Notes: generated by a model not told the origin, from the letters alone. Positions 9,330-19,381 are shown, numbered from the stretch's first letter. The stretch is 64,000 bases of DNA from DASWJZ01 sp963761005 (GCA_963761005.1 CAVXFK010000008.1:434001-498000); one strand, 5' to 3'. Numbers and translations are program-made.

Positions 9330-10244
9330 CTAAGCGAAGAGGGCTTCGGCCGCGGCAGCGCCGTGGGCAACGCCGACGAGCCAGCGCGCCACGCGGCGCG
9401 CCGGCACGCTCAGCTCTTCCGCATCGGCATACAGAAGATAGTAGGCGCAGCCGCTCTCATCGGCGCTGCCGAAGGGCGCGGCGAGATCGCCATCGGCGAG
9501 CCAGCCGTCGACGAGGGGGCGCCGGCCGATCGCCACGCCTAGTCCCTCCGCCGCGGCGCGCAGGATCTGTTCCGAGCCGTCGAGCGCCAACGCGCCGTCA
9601 AGCGGCGGCGGCTTAAGCCCGTGTGCCTGCGCCCACTCGCGCCATTCCTCCCGATACGAGGCGTCGACGATCAAACGGGCCGTGCCGAGCGCCGCCTGCG
9701 GATCAACGCCGTCAGAGAGTAGCCCGGGGCGGCAGACCGGAAACGCCTGCTCATCGAACAGATGGTGCGCGGCGTAGCCGGGCCAGTGGCCCTTGCCATA
9801 ACGGATCGCCAAGTCGATCTGCTCGCGCCTCAGGTCGACGACCCGGCCGGTCGGCACCATCTGCACGTTCACCTCCGGCAGCGCCGCCTCCAGCTGCGCC
9901 AGCCGTGGAATCAGCCACAGCGTCGCAAGCGAGGTCGTCAGCGTGAGCGAGACGCGACAGCAGGGGCCGGAGAGCGCTTCCGTCGCGCGGCGGATGCGCG
10001 AGAAGGCAGGATCGATCTCGTCGAAGTAGGTCTGCCCGATCAGCGTCAGCCGCACGGCATTGCCGGCTCGCTCGAAGAGCCGCACGCCGAGATAGTCCTC
10101 GAGCTTGCGGATTTGGTGGCTGACAGCGGACTCGGACAGACCGAGCGCGCCGGCAGCATCGCGGAAGCGCCCGAAGCGCGCCGCGGCGTGGAAGCTTCTC
10201 AGCGCATGGAGCGGGGGAAGCTGGGAAAGCCGCTCTTCCGGCAT
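9330..10244 (-). CDS. LysR-family transcriptional regulator (GcvA-like)
   Basis: Regulator of about 304 residues. The N-terminal winged helix-turn-helix is clear (PPLHALRSFHAAARFGRF, then LGLSESAVSHQIRKLEDYLG and LFERAGNAVRLT), followed by a periplasmic-binding-protein-like effector domain. The GcvA/AmpR-like wording of the helix-turn-helix suggests that subgroup. It is divergent from the DUF1127 gene across about 135 bases, so that gene is the natural candidate target. The ATG at 10244 gives the usual LysR N-terminus; an in-frame ATG at 10289 would add 15 residues. Neither has a strong ribosome-binding site. Confidence 0.88.
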   Translation of the reverse strand: MPEERLSQLPPLHALRSFHAAARFGRFRDAAGALGLSESAVSHQIRKLEDYLGVRLFERAGNAVRLTLIGQTYFDEIDPAFSRIRRATEALSGPCCRVSLTLTTSLATLWLIPRLAQLEAALPEVNVQMVPTGRVVDLRREQIDLAIRYGKGHWPGYAAHHLFDEQAFPVCRPGLLSDGVDPQAALGTARLIVDASYREEWREWAQAHGLKPPPLDGALALDGSEQILRAAAEGLGVAIGRRPLVDGWLADGDLAAPFGSADESGCAYYLLYADAEELSVPARRVARWLVGVAHGAAAAEALFA

Positions 10245-10379
10245 TAGGTCTCTGGGGTGTCTCCCGGGCGTCTCAAGTATGAACGCCATTCATGTATTCT
10301 TGCACACTAGTGCGTTCGTCATCTCCAGCCGAAAGAGCATAGATAGCGCACATGAGAAGGCTGACGGAAGTCGGTCTTG

Positions 10380-10649
10380 ATGAACAGCATTCATGGAGAT
10401 CGTTATGACGATTTTCTCGCGAAATTCCGTGCCGCCCGGCGCAGGAGACTGGCGATCCGAGACCTGAAGGCGCTCTCGGCTGCGACGCTTCTCGATATCG
10501 GCTTCGAGCCGGGTCGGATCGACGCGGTTGTATCCGAGGCGTTCCGGGACCATCCGGCGCCGAGGACGGAACGTTCTCATCCCGCGGCCTTCGCCCGTCC
10601 GGGCATCAGCAATGGCGCATGGCCCTACCCCTGGCGACGCGCAGGTTAG
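10380..10649 (+). CDS. DUF1127-domain small protein
   Basis: Basic protein of 89 residues. Residues 14-45 match the DUF1127 core: an arginine-rich helix (FRAARRRRLAIRDLKALSA) followed by LLDIGFEPGRID. DUF1127 proteins are small arginine-rich proteins frequent in alphaproteobacteria, and some are implicated in phosphate or RNA-related regulation; the role of this one is unknown. The C-terminal extension (about 45 residues, proline- and histidine-containing) is not part of the domain. The ATG at 10380 is preferred to the TTG one codon earlier. Confidence 0.7.
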   Translation: MNSIHGDRYDDFLAKFRAARRRRLAIRDLKALSAATLLDIGFEPGRIDAVVSEAFRDHPAPRTERSHPAAFARPGISNGAWPYPWRRAG

Positions 10650-10708
10650 AGCCCGGCGGCGCGAAGCAGTGCGACTGGTCGTCACCGACAGGATTAGCGT
10701 CGGAATGA

Positions 10709-11099
10709 CCGAGAGGCGACGAGCAGGACAACACCGTGCTTGCGTCGGAGCTGACCGGCCAGACCGCCTACAATTCCGCCGGCAATTCGCTCGGTGACGT
10801 CAATGACATCGTCTGGACCAACGACGGCAGCATCCGTGGTCGTCGGCGTCGGCGGCTTCCTCGGGATTGGCGAGAAGAACGTCGCCATCGACTACGACGC
10901 TCTTAGCATCACGGCCGACGAGAACGGCAACAAGAAGCTCGTGCTTGACGCGACGGCGGACGAGCTTGCCGCGGCGCCGGAATTCATGCCCACCCAGGAG
11001 AAGCTCGCCGAGCTTCGTGCACAGCAGCCGCCCACAACTGATCAGGGCATGGGCGGGCTTGCGCCGGTTCCGCAGCCGGAGCAGGTACCGGCGCAATAA
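10709..11099 (+). pseudogene. PRC-barrel domain gene, decayed
   Basis: Two pieces of a PRC-barrel protein lie in different frames. The first, from about 10709, reads VLASELTGQTAYNSAGNSLG then DVNDIVWTNDGSI. The second, from about 10836, reads VVVGVGGFLGIGEKNVAIDY and runs to the stop at 11099 through a proline/glutamine-rich tail. One extra base near 10835 separates them. A TGA at 10706 closes the frame just upstream, and the signal peptide normally found on these exported Rhizobiales proteins is missing. It therefore looks truncated as well as frameshifted. Sequencing error alone would not explain the missing N-terminus unless a second indel lies upstream. Confidence 0.65.
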
Positions 11100-11124
11100 G
11101 CTGCCCGTTCAAACACGATGCGAG

Positions 11125-11152
11125 CCCGGCGGCCGACGCCCGCCGGGTTCTC
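11125..11152. terminator. Bidirectional hairpin terminator
   Basis: An 8-bp perfect GC stem (CCCGGCGG at 11125-11132 pairing with CCGCCGGG at 11140-11147) with a 7-base loop, followed by TTCTCTC. It sits between the convergent PRC-barrel remnant and ligA, where a shared terminator is expected. The T-tract is weak, so efficiency is uncertain. Confidence 0.55.
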
Positions 11153-13286
11153 TCAGCTTCCGACACGCTCAAACCAGGCGTCCTCGTCGATCACCTCGAT
11201 GCCGAGCTCGGCGGCCTTCTTGAGCTTCGAGCCGGCGCCTGGACCGGCGACGACGAGGTCGGTCTTGGCCGAGACGGAGCCGGCGGTGCGCGCGCCAAGC
11301 CGCTCCGCCATCGCCTTCGCCTCCTCGCGCGTCATGCGCTGAAGCGACCCGGTGAAGACCACAGTCTTGCCGGCGACAGGCGAGTTGCTCGCGACCGCTT
11401 CCATCTTAAGCGGTGTCACCTCCTTGAGCAGGCGGTCGAGCTCTTCTTGGTTATGATCCTCGTGGAAGAACTGCACGATCGCCTCCGCGACGACCGGACC
11501 GATCCCTTCGATACCGTCGATCTCGGCGAGTGCCGCCTCGTCGCCATGCGCGGCGGCTGTTGCGGTCTTGCGGAGCGCATCGAAGCTTCCGAAGTGGCGC
11601 GCAAGCAGCCGCGCGTTGGTCTCGCCGATGTGGCGGATTCCGAGCGCGTGGATGAGGCGGTTGAGCTCGACCTCGCGGCGCGCCTCGATCGCCCGCATCA
11701 GATTGTTGATCGACGTTTCCTTGTAGCCCTCGCGACCTTCGAGCATTTCCGACGAGAGCTTGAAGATGTCGGAGGGATGCTTGATCAGTCCGTCGCGATA
11801 GAAGGCGTCGATCTGCTTCGCCCCGAGCCCGTCGATGTCGAACGTGTCGCTGCTGACGAAGTGGATCAGCCGCTCGACCGCCTGCGCCGGGCAGATCAGC
11901 GTGCCGGTGCAGCGGCGGACGGAATCCTCGCGGCCGGTGTTGGGGTTGACCTCACGCACGGCGTCGCTGTCGCAGACCGGGCATTTCGTGGGGAAGTCGT
12001 ACGGCTTCGTACCCTTCGGCCGCTTGTCGATTCACGACGTCGACGATCTGCGGAATGACGTCGCCGGCGCGCTCGACGATCACCGTATCGCCGATCCTGA
12101 TGTCCTTGCCGTCGCGGATCGGCTCGCCGTCATTGCCGATCCCCTTGATGTAGTCTTCGTTGTGGAGCGAGGCGTTCTGCACCACAACGCCGCCGACCGT
12201 GACGGGGCGGAGTTTTGCCACCGGCGTCAGCGCGCCGGTGCGCCCGACCTGGATGTCGATGTGTTCGAGCACGGTCGTTGCACGCTCGGCGGCGAACTTG
12301 TGCGCGATCGCCCAGCGCGGCTCGCGCGAGACGAAGCCGAGGCGGTCCTGCAGCTTGAGGTCATCGACCTTGTAGACGACGCCGTCGATGTCGTAGCCGA
12401 GCGAGGCGCGCACCGCCTCCATGTCGCGATGGAAGGCGAGCGCCTCCACCGCGCTCTCGATACGCTTGATCCTCGGGTTGACCGGAAAGCCCCATTTCCT
12501 GATCGCGGTGATCATGCCGAACTGCGTGTCGGCCGGCATCGCGCTCATCTCGCCCCAGCCCCAGGCGAAAAAATGGAGCGGGCGCTCGGCGGTGATCTTC
12601 GCGTCGAGCTGACGCAGCGCGCCCGCCGCGGTATTGCGCGGATTGACGAAGGTGCGCCCTCCCCGCTCCGCCTCGCGCTTGTTCAGCTCGGCGAAGTCGG
12701 CGTGCGTCATGTAGACCTCGCCGCGGATCTCGGTGACCTCCGGCGCGCCCTTCGGCAGCCGCCTCGGGATCTCTCGAATCGTGCGGAGGTTGGCGGTGAC
12801 GTCCTCGCCTTCCGTGCCGTCGCCGCGTGTCGCGCCGAGCACGAACTCGCCCCCCTCGTAGCGGAGCGAAGCTGAAAGCCCGTCGATCTTCGGCTCGGCG
12901 ACGTAGGCGAGCGGCTTCTCCTCCGGCCACTTCAGGAAGCGGCGTACGCGCGCCATGAAGTCGACCACGTCCTCTTCGGAAAACGCGTTGCCGAGCGAGA
13001 GCATCGGGATCGAATGGCGCACCTTTTTGAAGCGCCCGCTCGGCTTGGCGCCGACCTTCTTCGACGGCGCATCGGCGCGCACGAGCTTCGGAAAGCGCGC
13101 TTCGACCGCAAGATTGCGCTGACGCAGCGCGTCGTAGTCGGCGTCCGAGATCGTCGGTTGGTCTTCCTGGTAGTAGCGCTTGTCATGCTCGGCGATCTCG
13201 TGCGCGAGGCGCGCAAGCTCGGAAGCCGCTTCCGCTTCGCCGAGATCGTCGACCGCTTTCGGTTGCTTCTCTTTGGCGCGCGCCAT
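11153..13286 (-). CDS. ligA: NAD+-dependent DNA ligase, reading frame interrupted
   Basis: Replicative ligase that seals nicks using NAD+. The N-terminal Ia domain (HDKRYYQEDQPTISDADYD), the adenylation domain with the catalytic lysine in AEPKIDGLSASLRY, and the OB fold are in one frame to about 12031. The zinc finger (KCPVCDSDAV... CTGTLICPAQ), the helix-hairpin-helix region and the BRCT domain (GKTVVFTGSLQRMTREEAKA) follow in another. At 12031-12032 (TT on the plus strand) one extra base changes the frame; without it the text reads VVIDKRPKGTKPYDFPTKCP, as in normal LigA. Rejoined length is about 710 residues, as usual. LigA is normally essential, so a sequencing error is the likeliest cause. 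It is the last gene of the leftward block. Confidence 0.92.
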
Positions 13287-13361
13287 CTCAATCCCAAGTC
13301 GCCTGAAGCCCGCGGCTATGACTGCGCCAAGCGGCGCGGTCAAGGCGGGCGGTCCCGCCGG

Positions 13362-14453
13362 TCAGACGACGTGCCTGACCGCCGGGATCAAGCGGAGGGC
13401 GGCGGAAAGCGAGAAAGAAATCACCAGGCCGGCCGCCGTCACCAACAGGAATTTCACCGTCGCCGGCAATGGCCAGGCGAGGATCGCCATCTGCAGCGCC
13501 ACGACGACGAAGATATGCACGAGATAGACGCCGTAGACGTTGCCGTCGAGTCGATCCAGCCAGCGGCCCGGAGCATCGCAATAGCGGCGGAAGAAGACCG
13601 TGATCCCGAGGATCATGCCGACGCAGACGAAGGCTTCAAGCACGCCCCATACGACCGACATGCTGAGAAACGGAAGCCGGTCGGCCACCGAGAAGAACGC
13701 CACCGCAATGACGAAGGCAGCGACGCCGATGACAAACCATCTTCTGCCCACTGCGTCGGAAATCTCGGTGAACCAGCGGCCGCGCCCGGCAACAATGCCG
13801 ATGATGAAGAGGCTCACATATTGCGGGAGATGGGCTGGCTCCGCCGGCACAAGCCATAGGATGCGCGCCCACACGTCCTGTGGATAGGCCGTGCGGACAG
13901 AAGCGCCGACGACGGCAAGCGCAATGGCATAGGCGAGGATTGCGCGGTTTCCGGGGGGAGGATAGCTGCGACCGACCGGCCGGCCGCGCGCAGTGAGGAC
14001 CGCGCGCCAGAGCGCGTAGAGCAGCGCATAGGCGAGGAGCTGGGCGATGAACCACAAGTGCCCCATCTCGATCTGCCAGCGGCCGATATAGGTGAAGATG
14101 TAGAAGGTGAAGAACCCCTCCGGCGGACGTGACGTGAGATACGCGATCGGCCCAAACACGAGGAACGTGAAGAAGGCGAGCGGAATGCCGAGACGGATCA
14201 GACGGTCCCTGACGAAGGCCGCCCCACCCTTTCGATCGTAGGCGCCCGCCGTGAAGTAGCCGGCGATGAAAAAGAAGAAGCCCATGAAGAAGGCGGCGTT
14301 GAGCCCGAAGAAGAACCTGAGCCACTCCGCCGACACCGGGTCCGCGACCGGCCATTCCCCGCCCGTCGGACCATAGGGCTGGCCGGCGTGGTGGGCGACC
14401 ACAAGGGCGATCAGGAAGACCCTGATCCACTGCACGAAGTTAATGCGTGCCAT
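13362..14453 (-). CDS. Acyltransferase-3 family membrane protein
   Basis: Integral membrane protein of 363 residues with about ten hydrophobic segments. It starts with the family signature VQWIRVFLIALVVAHHAGQP, whose histidine is the proposed catalytic residue. Acyltransferase-3 proteins (OpgC/MdoC, OafA, NodX types) transfer acetyl, succinyl or similar groups to surface glycans. The arrangement is closest to glucan-modifying OpgC-like members, but the acceptor cannot be deduced. The ATG at 14453 follows a GGGAGAGG site. It lies between the MFS gene and ligA in the same orientation, an insertion relative to the common recN-ligA order. Confidence 0.82.
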   Translation of the reverse strand: MARINFVQWIRVFLIALVVAHHAGQPYGPTGGEWPVADPVSAEWLRFFFGLNAAFFMGFFFFIAGYFTAGAYDRKGGAAFVRDRLIRLGIPLAFFTFLVFGPIAYLTSRPPEGFFTFYIFTYIGRWQIEMGHLWFIAQLLAYALLYALWRAVLTARGRPVGRSYPPPGNRAILAYAIALAVVGASVRTAYPQDVWARILWLVPAEPAHLPQYVSLFIIGIVAGRGRWFTEISDAVGRRWFVIGVAAFVIAVAFFSVADRLPFLSMSVVWGVLEAFVCVGMILGITVFFRRYCDAPGRWLDRLDGNVYGVYLVHIFVVVALQMAILAWPLPATVKFLLVTAAGLVISFSLSAALRLIPAVRHVV

Positions 14454-14499
14454 GCCCCTCTCCCTCCCCGCGGCACTGTGCTGTGGGGCACAGCCGCGA

Positions 14500-15738
14500 T
14501 CAATCTCCAGAAGCGGCGGCGACGCTGACCCCGCCGTGCCCCGGCGTTCGGCGCACAAACAGAAGCCCGAGAAGGAAGAGCACCGCACCGAGCGCAAACG
14601 ACACACCGGGGAAGATGAAGGGCGCGTGCGGGCCGACGAAATAGCCGAAGAGACCGGCGGAGACCGGCGCGCCGATGATGCCGGTCGCCGTCGCGATCGC
14701 CATCAACACGCCCTGCACAAGCCCCTGCTCGTTCGCCGGCACGGCCTTTGACGCAAGCGCCTGGATCGCCGGCCCGGCGCAACCCCAACCCAGGATGTGG
14801 AAGACCATGATGGCGTAGATCATCCAGCCGCGCGTAGCGAAGGCGTAGAGCACGAAAGCGATCGCCGCGGCGACGAGCCCCATCACCAGCGTCCGCCATT
14901 CGCCGAGCCGCGGCACGATGATGCGGATCAGACCGCCCTGCACGATGGCGACGAGGACGCCGACGGCCGCGAGCGACACGCCAACCTCGAACGGCCCCCA
15001 GCCGAAGCGGTAGCTCGAGAAAAGCACCCAGGTCGCTTCCAGCCCGCGCTCGGCAAGATTGGAGAGGAACGAGACCGCGATCAACGCGGCGACAGCCGGA
15101 TAGGCAGCAACCTTGATGAAGGCGCCGACCGGGTTGGCGTCCTTCAGGCTGAACGCGCGGCGGTTCTCCGGTTGCAGCGATTCCGGCAGGACGAAGAAGC
15201 CGAAGAGGCAATTGACGAGCGACAGACAGGCCGCGACGGCGAAGGGAACGCGCGGACCGATCTCGCCGAGGACTCCCCCGATCACAGGCCCGGCGATGAA
15301 GCCGACGCCGAAGGCGGCGCCGATCAACCCGAAATTCTGCGCGCGCTTCTCCGGCGGACTGATGTCGGCGATGTAGGCCGAGGCGGCGGTGACAGTGGCG
15401 CCGAATGTGCCTGAGACTGCGCGGGCCAAAACCAACCACCAGAGGTTCGGGGCGAGCGCCAGAATCACATAGTCGACGCCGAGCGCGGCAAGCGAGATCA
15501 GGATGATGGGCCGCCGTCCGAAACGGTCGGAGAGCGAGCCGAGCGCGGGGCTCGCGAGAAAATTCATCAGATAGTAGACGCCGACGATGAGGCCGTAGAA
15601 CGTCGAGGCCTGCGAGACCCTGCCGCCGAGCATCGACTCGACAAGCCGCGGCATGATCGGAAAAACGATGCCGATCCCCACCATGTCGATGAAGACCGTC
15701 CCCACGATCACGACGAGGCTGGCTTGGCGAAGTTTCAC
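14500..15738 (-). CDS. MFS drug transporter, TCR/Tet-like
   Basis: Twelve-helix major facilitator of 412 residues. Motif A between helices 2 and 3 reads GSLSDRFGRRPIIL, and the following ALGVDYVILALAPNLWWL and ARAVSGTFGATV resemble class A/C TetA pumps, as does AYIADISPPEKRAQNFG. Such proteins exchange protons for tetracyclines or other small lipophilic compounds across the inner membrane. No TetR-type repressor is adjacent, so an ordinary chromosomal exporter is more likely than an acquired resistance gene. It follows recN by 43 bases and may be co-transcribed with it. Confidence 0.85.
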   Translation of the reverse strand: MKLRQASLVVIVGTVFIDMVGIGIVFPIMPRLVESMLGGRVSQASTFYGLIVGVYYLMNFLASPALGSLSDRFGRRPIILISLAALGVDYVILALAPNLWWLVLARAVSGTFGATVTAASAYIADISPPEKRAQNFGLIGAAFGVGFIAGPVIGGVLGEIGPRVPFAVAACLSLVNCLFGFFVLPESLQPENRRAFSLKDANPVGAFIKVAAYPAVAALIAVSFLSNLAERGLEATWVLFSSYRFGWGPFEVGVSLAAVGVLVAIVQGGLIRIIVPRLGEWRTLVMGLVAAAIAFVLYAFATRGWMIYAIMVFHILGWGCAGPAIQALASKAVPANEQGLVQGVLMAIATATGIIGAPVSAGLFGYFVGPHAPFIFPGVSFALGAVLFLLGLLFVRRTPGHGGVSVAAASGD

Positions 15739-15781
15739 GAAGATGGATTCTTGATCTGGCGAGGCTTGCGCCAGGGCCGGC

Positions 15782-17452
15782 TTACGCCGCGCCCTTGATC
15801 AGCCGCTCGGCGGCGGCGCGGGCCTCGTCGGAAATGGTCTCGCCGGCAAGCATGCGCGCGATCTCCTCGCGCCGCTCCTTGCCGACGACCGGCTCGACCC
15901 CGGTCGCTACGCGTTTTCCGCGGTCGACCGCCGACTTCGTGATCAGGAAGTGCGCGTCGGCCTGTGCAGCGACCTGCGGCGCATGTGTGACGGAGAGCAC
16001 CTGCACGCGCTCGGCGAGCCGCGAGAGTCGTCGCCCGATCGCCTCGGCCACGCCACCCCCGGCGCCCGCGTCGATCTCATCGAAGACGAGCGTCGGTGCC
16101 GAGCCGCGATCGGCGAGCGCGACCTTCAGCGCCAAGAGGAAGCGGGAGAGCTCGCCGCCCGACGCGACCTTCATCAGCGGGCCCGGCTCGGTACCGGGAT
16201 TGGTGCGCACGTGGAAAGCGATCCGATCGAACCCCTCGGGTGAGATCGTTTCCGCGTCGACCTCGCGCGCCACGATGAAGCGCGCCGCCTCAAGCCTGAG
16301 CGCCGGCAGCTCGGCGTTGACGGCGGCCTCGAGCGCCTTCGCCGTCTCGCCGCGCCGGTTCGACAGCGTCAGCGCGGCCTTCGCGTAGGCCGCAAGCGCC
16401 GCAGCGACGGAAGCCTCAAGCGTCTTCAGCCGCTCGCCGCCGACGTCGATGTCGGCGAGGCGCGCGGAGAATTCTGCGGCGACCGCCGGGAGATCGTCGA
16501 CCGCGACCTGATGCTTGCGCCCCGCGGCGCGGAGCGCGAAGAGCCGCTCCTCGCTGCGCTCCAATTCGCTCTGGTCGAAGGCGCAGGCGCGCATCGCCTC
16601 TTCGAGCCCGCGGCGCGCCTCTTCGAGATTGTCGAGCGCGGCGCCAAGCGCTGTGACGGTCGGCTCAAGCAGGCCGGGCAGCTCCGCCGCCTTCCGCTCA
16701 AGTCGCCTTGCCAGGCCGACGAGGTCGGGGATCGGCGAAGCCCCGCCCCCGACGATCTCGTGCGCCTCGTTGATGTCGGCTGCAATCCGCTCGGCGCGCA
16801 TCAGGAACTGGCGCCGCTCGGCGAGCGCCGCTTCCTCGCCTGTCTCCGGGGCAAGCGCCTCAAGCTCCTCAACCGAGGCGCGGAGGTAGTCGGCCTCGCG
16901 GGCGGCGGAATCGATTTTGGCACGAAGCTCGACCGCCTCGGCTTCAAGCGCGCGGAGCGCGCGATAGCGGCGCGCAACCTCCTCGGCGTCGGGCTCGATC
17001 CCGCCGAAGGCGTCGAGCAGCCGGCGGTGCTCTTCGGCGGCGACCAGCGCGCGCTCATCGTGCTGCCCGTGGATCTCGACGAGCCGCGCGCCAATCGCAC
17101 GCAACAGCGAGACGCCGCAAGGCTGATCGTTGACGAAGGCGCGCGTCTTGCCGTCGGCGGTCTGCACGCGCCGCAGGATGAGCTGCCCCTCGGCGGCAAT
17201 GCCGTTCTCGGCGATGAGCGCGAAGACCGGATGGCCGCGCTCGGGCTCGAACACAGCTGTGACCTGGCCGCGCTCCGCTCCGGCGCGCACCAGCGACGCG
17301 TCGCCACGCGATCCGAGCGCGAGCGCGAGCGCATCGAGCAGGATCGACTTTCCGGCACCGGTCTCGCCGGTCAGCACGGTCAGCCCGCCGCCGAACTCGA
17401 TCGCGAGACGGTCGATCAGAACGATGTCCTGGACGGTGAGACTCGCCAGCAT
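15782..17452 (-). CDS. recN: DNA repair protein RecN
   Basis: SMC-like ATPase of 556 residues used in double-strand-break repair. Walker A is GETGAGKSILLDALALALG near residue 30. Long coiled-coil arms occupy roughly residues 150-370. The signature SGGELSRFLLALKVAL and Walker B LVFDEIDAGAGGG are near residue 440. The family-specific HGQHDERAL lies near residue 135. It starts only 13 bases after bamD, a pairing common in Rhizobiales. Confidence 0.95.
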   Translation of the reverse strand: MLASLTVQDIVLIDRLAIEFGGGLTVLTGETGAGKSILLDALALALGSRGDASLVRAGAERGQVTAVFEPERGHPVFALIAENGIAAEGQLILRRVQTADGKTRAFVNDQPCGVSLLRAIGARLVEIHGQHDERALVAAEEHRRLLDAFGGIEPDAEEVARRYRALRALEAEAVELRAKIDSAAREADYLRASVEELEALAPETGEEAALAERRQFLMRAERIAADINEAHEIVGGGASPIPDLVGLARRLERKAAELPGLLEPTVTALGAALDNLEEARRGLEEAMRACAFDQSELERSEERLFALRAAGRKHQVAVDDLPAVAAEFSARLADIDVGGERLKTLEASVAAALAAYAKAALTLSNRRGETAKALEAAVNAELPALRLEAARFIVAREVDAETISPEGFDRIAFHVRTNPGTEPGPLMKVASGGELSRFLLALKVALADRGSAPTLVFDEIDAGAGGGVAEAIGRRLSRLAERVQVLSVTHAPQVAAQADAHFLITKSAVDRGKRVATGVEPVVGKERREEIARMLAGETISDEARAAAERLIKGAA

Positions 17453-17465
17453 GGCAAGCCGAAGT

Positions 17466-18305
17466 TTACGCGTGGCCGAACGCCCGGGAAATCCAGGAGC
17501 CCTTGTTCTCCTCAGGAACGACGCCGGCCTCGCCTAGGATCTTGTAAGCGTCCTTATACCATTGGCTGTCGGGGAAATTGTGCCCGAGCACGGCGGCCGC
17601 GGTCTGCGCGTCCTGCACGAGGCCGAGCGCCAAATAGCTTTCCGTCAGCCGCTCCAGCGCCTCCTCGACGTGCCGCGTCGTCTGGTAATCCTCGACCACC
17701 GACTTGAAGCGGTTCACGGCGGCGACGTATTCGTGGCGCTCTTGATAGTAGCGGCCGATCTGCATCTCCTTGCCGGCAAGCTGGTCGCGCGCGACCTCCA
17801 CCGTTCGGCGCGCATCCTCGGCGTAGACGGAATCCGGATACTTCTGCAGGATGACGTTCATCGCATCCATGGCCTTCTGCGCAATGTCCTGGTCGCGCGT
17901 CACGTCAGGGATCTGGCGGAAATAGGATTCCCCGATCAGGTACTGGGCGTAGGCGGCGTCCTCGTTCGCCGGGAAAAGCGTCACGTAGCGCTCTGCGTCG
18001 TTGATCGCATCCTGATACTGCGCTCGGCGGAAGTGCACGTAGGCCGACATCAGGATCGCCTTCCGCGCATAGTCGGAATAGGGATGCTCCTTGTCGATCT
18101 CGTCGAACTTGCTCGCGGCGCGCCGGGAGTCGCCTGCGTCGAGGTTGGCGAGCGCCTCATTGTAGAGAACGTCAGGCGGATCGACGTTGACTGCCGTCTC
18201 CGGCTTCTTGCCGCCGCAGGCGACAAGAAGCAGCACCGCGGCCGGGAAAAGCAAACGCACCGCGGCGTGGCGGGAGTTCAAGGCGGCTGAAATCCGAGCG
18301 ATCAT
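17466..18305 (-). CDS. bamD: Outer membrane assembly lipoprotein BamD
   Basis: Lipoprotein of 279 residues of the BAM complex, which inserts beta-barrel proteins into the outer membrane. A signal peptide ends in the lipobox LLVAC, with lipidation expected at the cysteine near residue 32. Tetratricopeptide-like helices follow, with DVLYNEALANLDAGDSRRAA and HPYSDYARKAILMSAYVHFR as characteristic text. The ATG at 18305 is chosen because the signal peptide starts shortly after; the frame is open further upstream. It lies between lpxC and recN. Confidence 0.93.
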   Translation of the reverse strand: MIARISAALNSRHAAVRLLFPAAVLLLVACGGKKPETAVNVDPPDVLYNEALANLDAGDSRRAASKFDEIDKEHPYSDYARKAILMSAYVHFRRAQYQDAINDAERYVTLFPANEDAAYAQYLIGESYFRQIPDVTRDQDIAQKAMDAMNVILQKYPDSVYAEDARRTVEVARDQLAGKEMQIGRYYQERHEYVAAVNRFKSVVEDYQTTRHVEEALERLTESYLALGLVQDAQTAAAVLGHNFPDSQWYKDAYKILGEAGVVPEENKGSWISRAFGHA

Positions 18306-18417
18306 GCAGTCAAATCCGTGGGCGCCCTGTCCCTTAGCGGACGCGGCGCGACTGTCCAAGCCGTTCACCACCGAATGATGGCCGGGCTGTGGCCAAAATG
18401 GCCATCTCAGCGTGGGA

Positions 18418-19381
18418 TCAGAGCACTTCCGGCGCGAAGACCGGGGCCGGCAGCCCTTGCCCGAGCTCCGTATGGCCATCCTGGCGGGGCTCCCGCTCGG
18501 CCTGCTCGGAGACGAGCGACCAGGCGTCCCTCCGCGAAAGGAGGGCGGAAAGCGCCAAGGCGTTCAGCTTGTGGCCGCCCTTGTGCGAGCGATAGAGGCC
18601 CAGAATCGGAGCCCCGGCCAACGCCAGGTCGCCGATCGCGTCGAGCACCTTGTGGCGCACGAACTCGTCGGGGAAGCGAAGCCCTTCCGGATTGACCACC
18701 GCGCCGTCGCCGATCACGACCGAATTCTCCAGCGACGAGCCGAGCGCGAAGCCGGCCGCCCAGAGCTTCTCCACGTCGCGCATATAGCCGTAGGTGCGCG
18801 CGCGGGCGACGCCCTGCTTGAAACTCTTCGGCGTGATGTCGATTCCGATCTCCTGCCGGCCGACCACCGCGCAGTCGTAGTCGATGCTGACCTCAAGGCG
18901 GAAGCGCGGAAGCGGCTGAAACTCGGCGAAGGCGGAGCCAAGCTCGACGCGGAGCGGCTTGTCGATCCGGATGAACCGGCGCGGGGCGCCTTGAGCGACG
19001 ATACCGACCTGGTCGATGGCGTCGACGAAGTCGCGCGCGCTGCCGTCCATCACCGGCACTTCCGGCCCGTCGATCTCGATCAGCGCGTTGTCGAACTCCA
19101 AGCCCCATGAACGCCGCAAGGAGATGCTCAACGGTCGCGACCGAGGCACCGTTCGGGTCGCCGAGCACCGTGCAGAGCTCGGTCGAGCCGACTGCGGCCG
19201 AGCGGGCTGGAATCTCGATGTCGGGGGAATTCGGGACGTTGGTGCGAAGGAAGCTTATTCCGCTACCGGCATCGGCCGGGCAGAGGGTGATCGAAACAGG
19301 CGAGCCGCTATGGACGCCAATGCCGCTCAGAGTCACACGTCGCTTGAGCGTCCGCTGCCCTCGTTGCTTCGAACCCGCCAT
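18418..19381 (-). CDS. lpxC: UDP-3-O-acyl-N-acetylglucosamine deacetylase, reading frame interrupted
   Basis: Zinc amidase for the committed step of lipid A synthesis, about 320 residues when rejoined. The first part (TLKRRVTLSGIGVHSGSPVS, VATVEHLLAAFMGLGV) carries the first zinc histidine in VEHLLAA. The second part, in another frame, carries DNALIEIDGPEVPVMDGSAR, the zinc ligands in DEFVRHKVLDAIGDLAL and the catalytic histidine in GHKLNALAL. One extra base at 19094-19095 (AA on the plus strand) separates them; removing it restores GLGVDNALIEIDG. lpxC is essential in most lipid A-bearing bacteria, so a sequencing error is likely. It follows ftsZ, as in many proteobacteria. Confidence 0.9.

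Noticed and set aside
14500..15738. Acquired tetracycline-resistance determinant
   Set aside because: The transporter resembles TetA, but there is no tetR, no mobile element and its base composition matches neighbours, so a chromosomal exporter is more likely.
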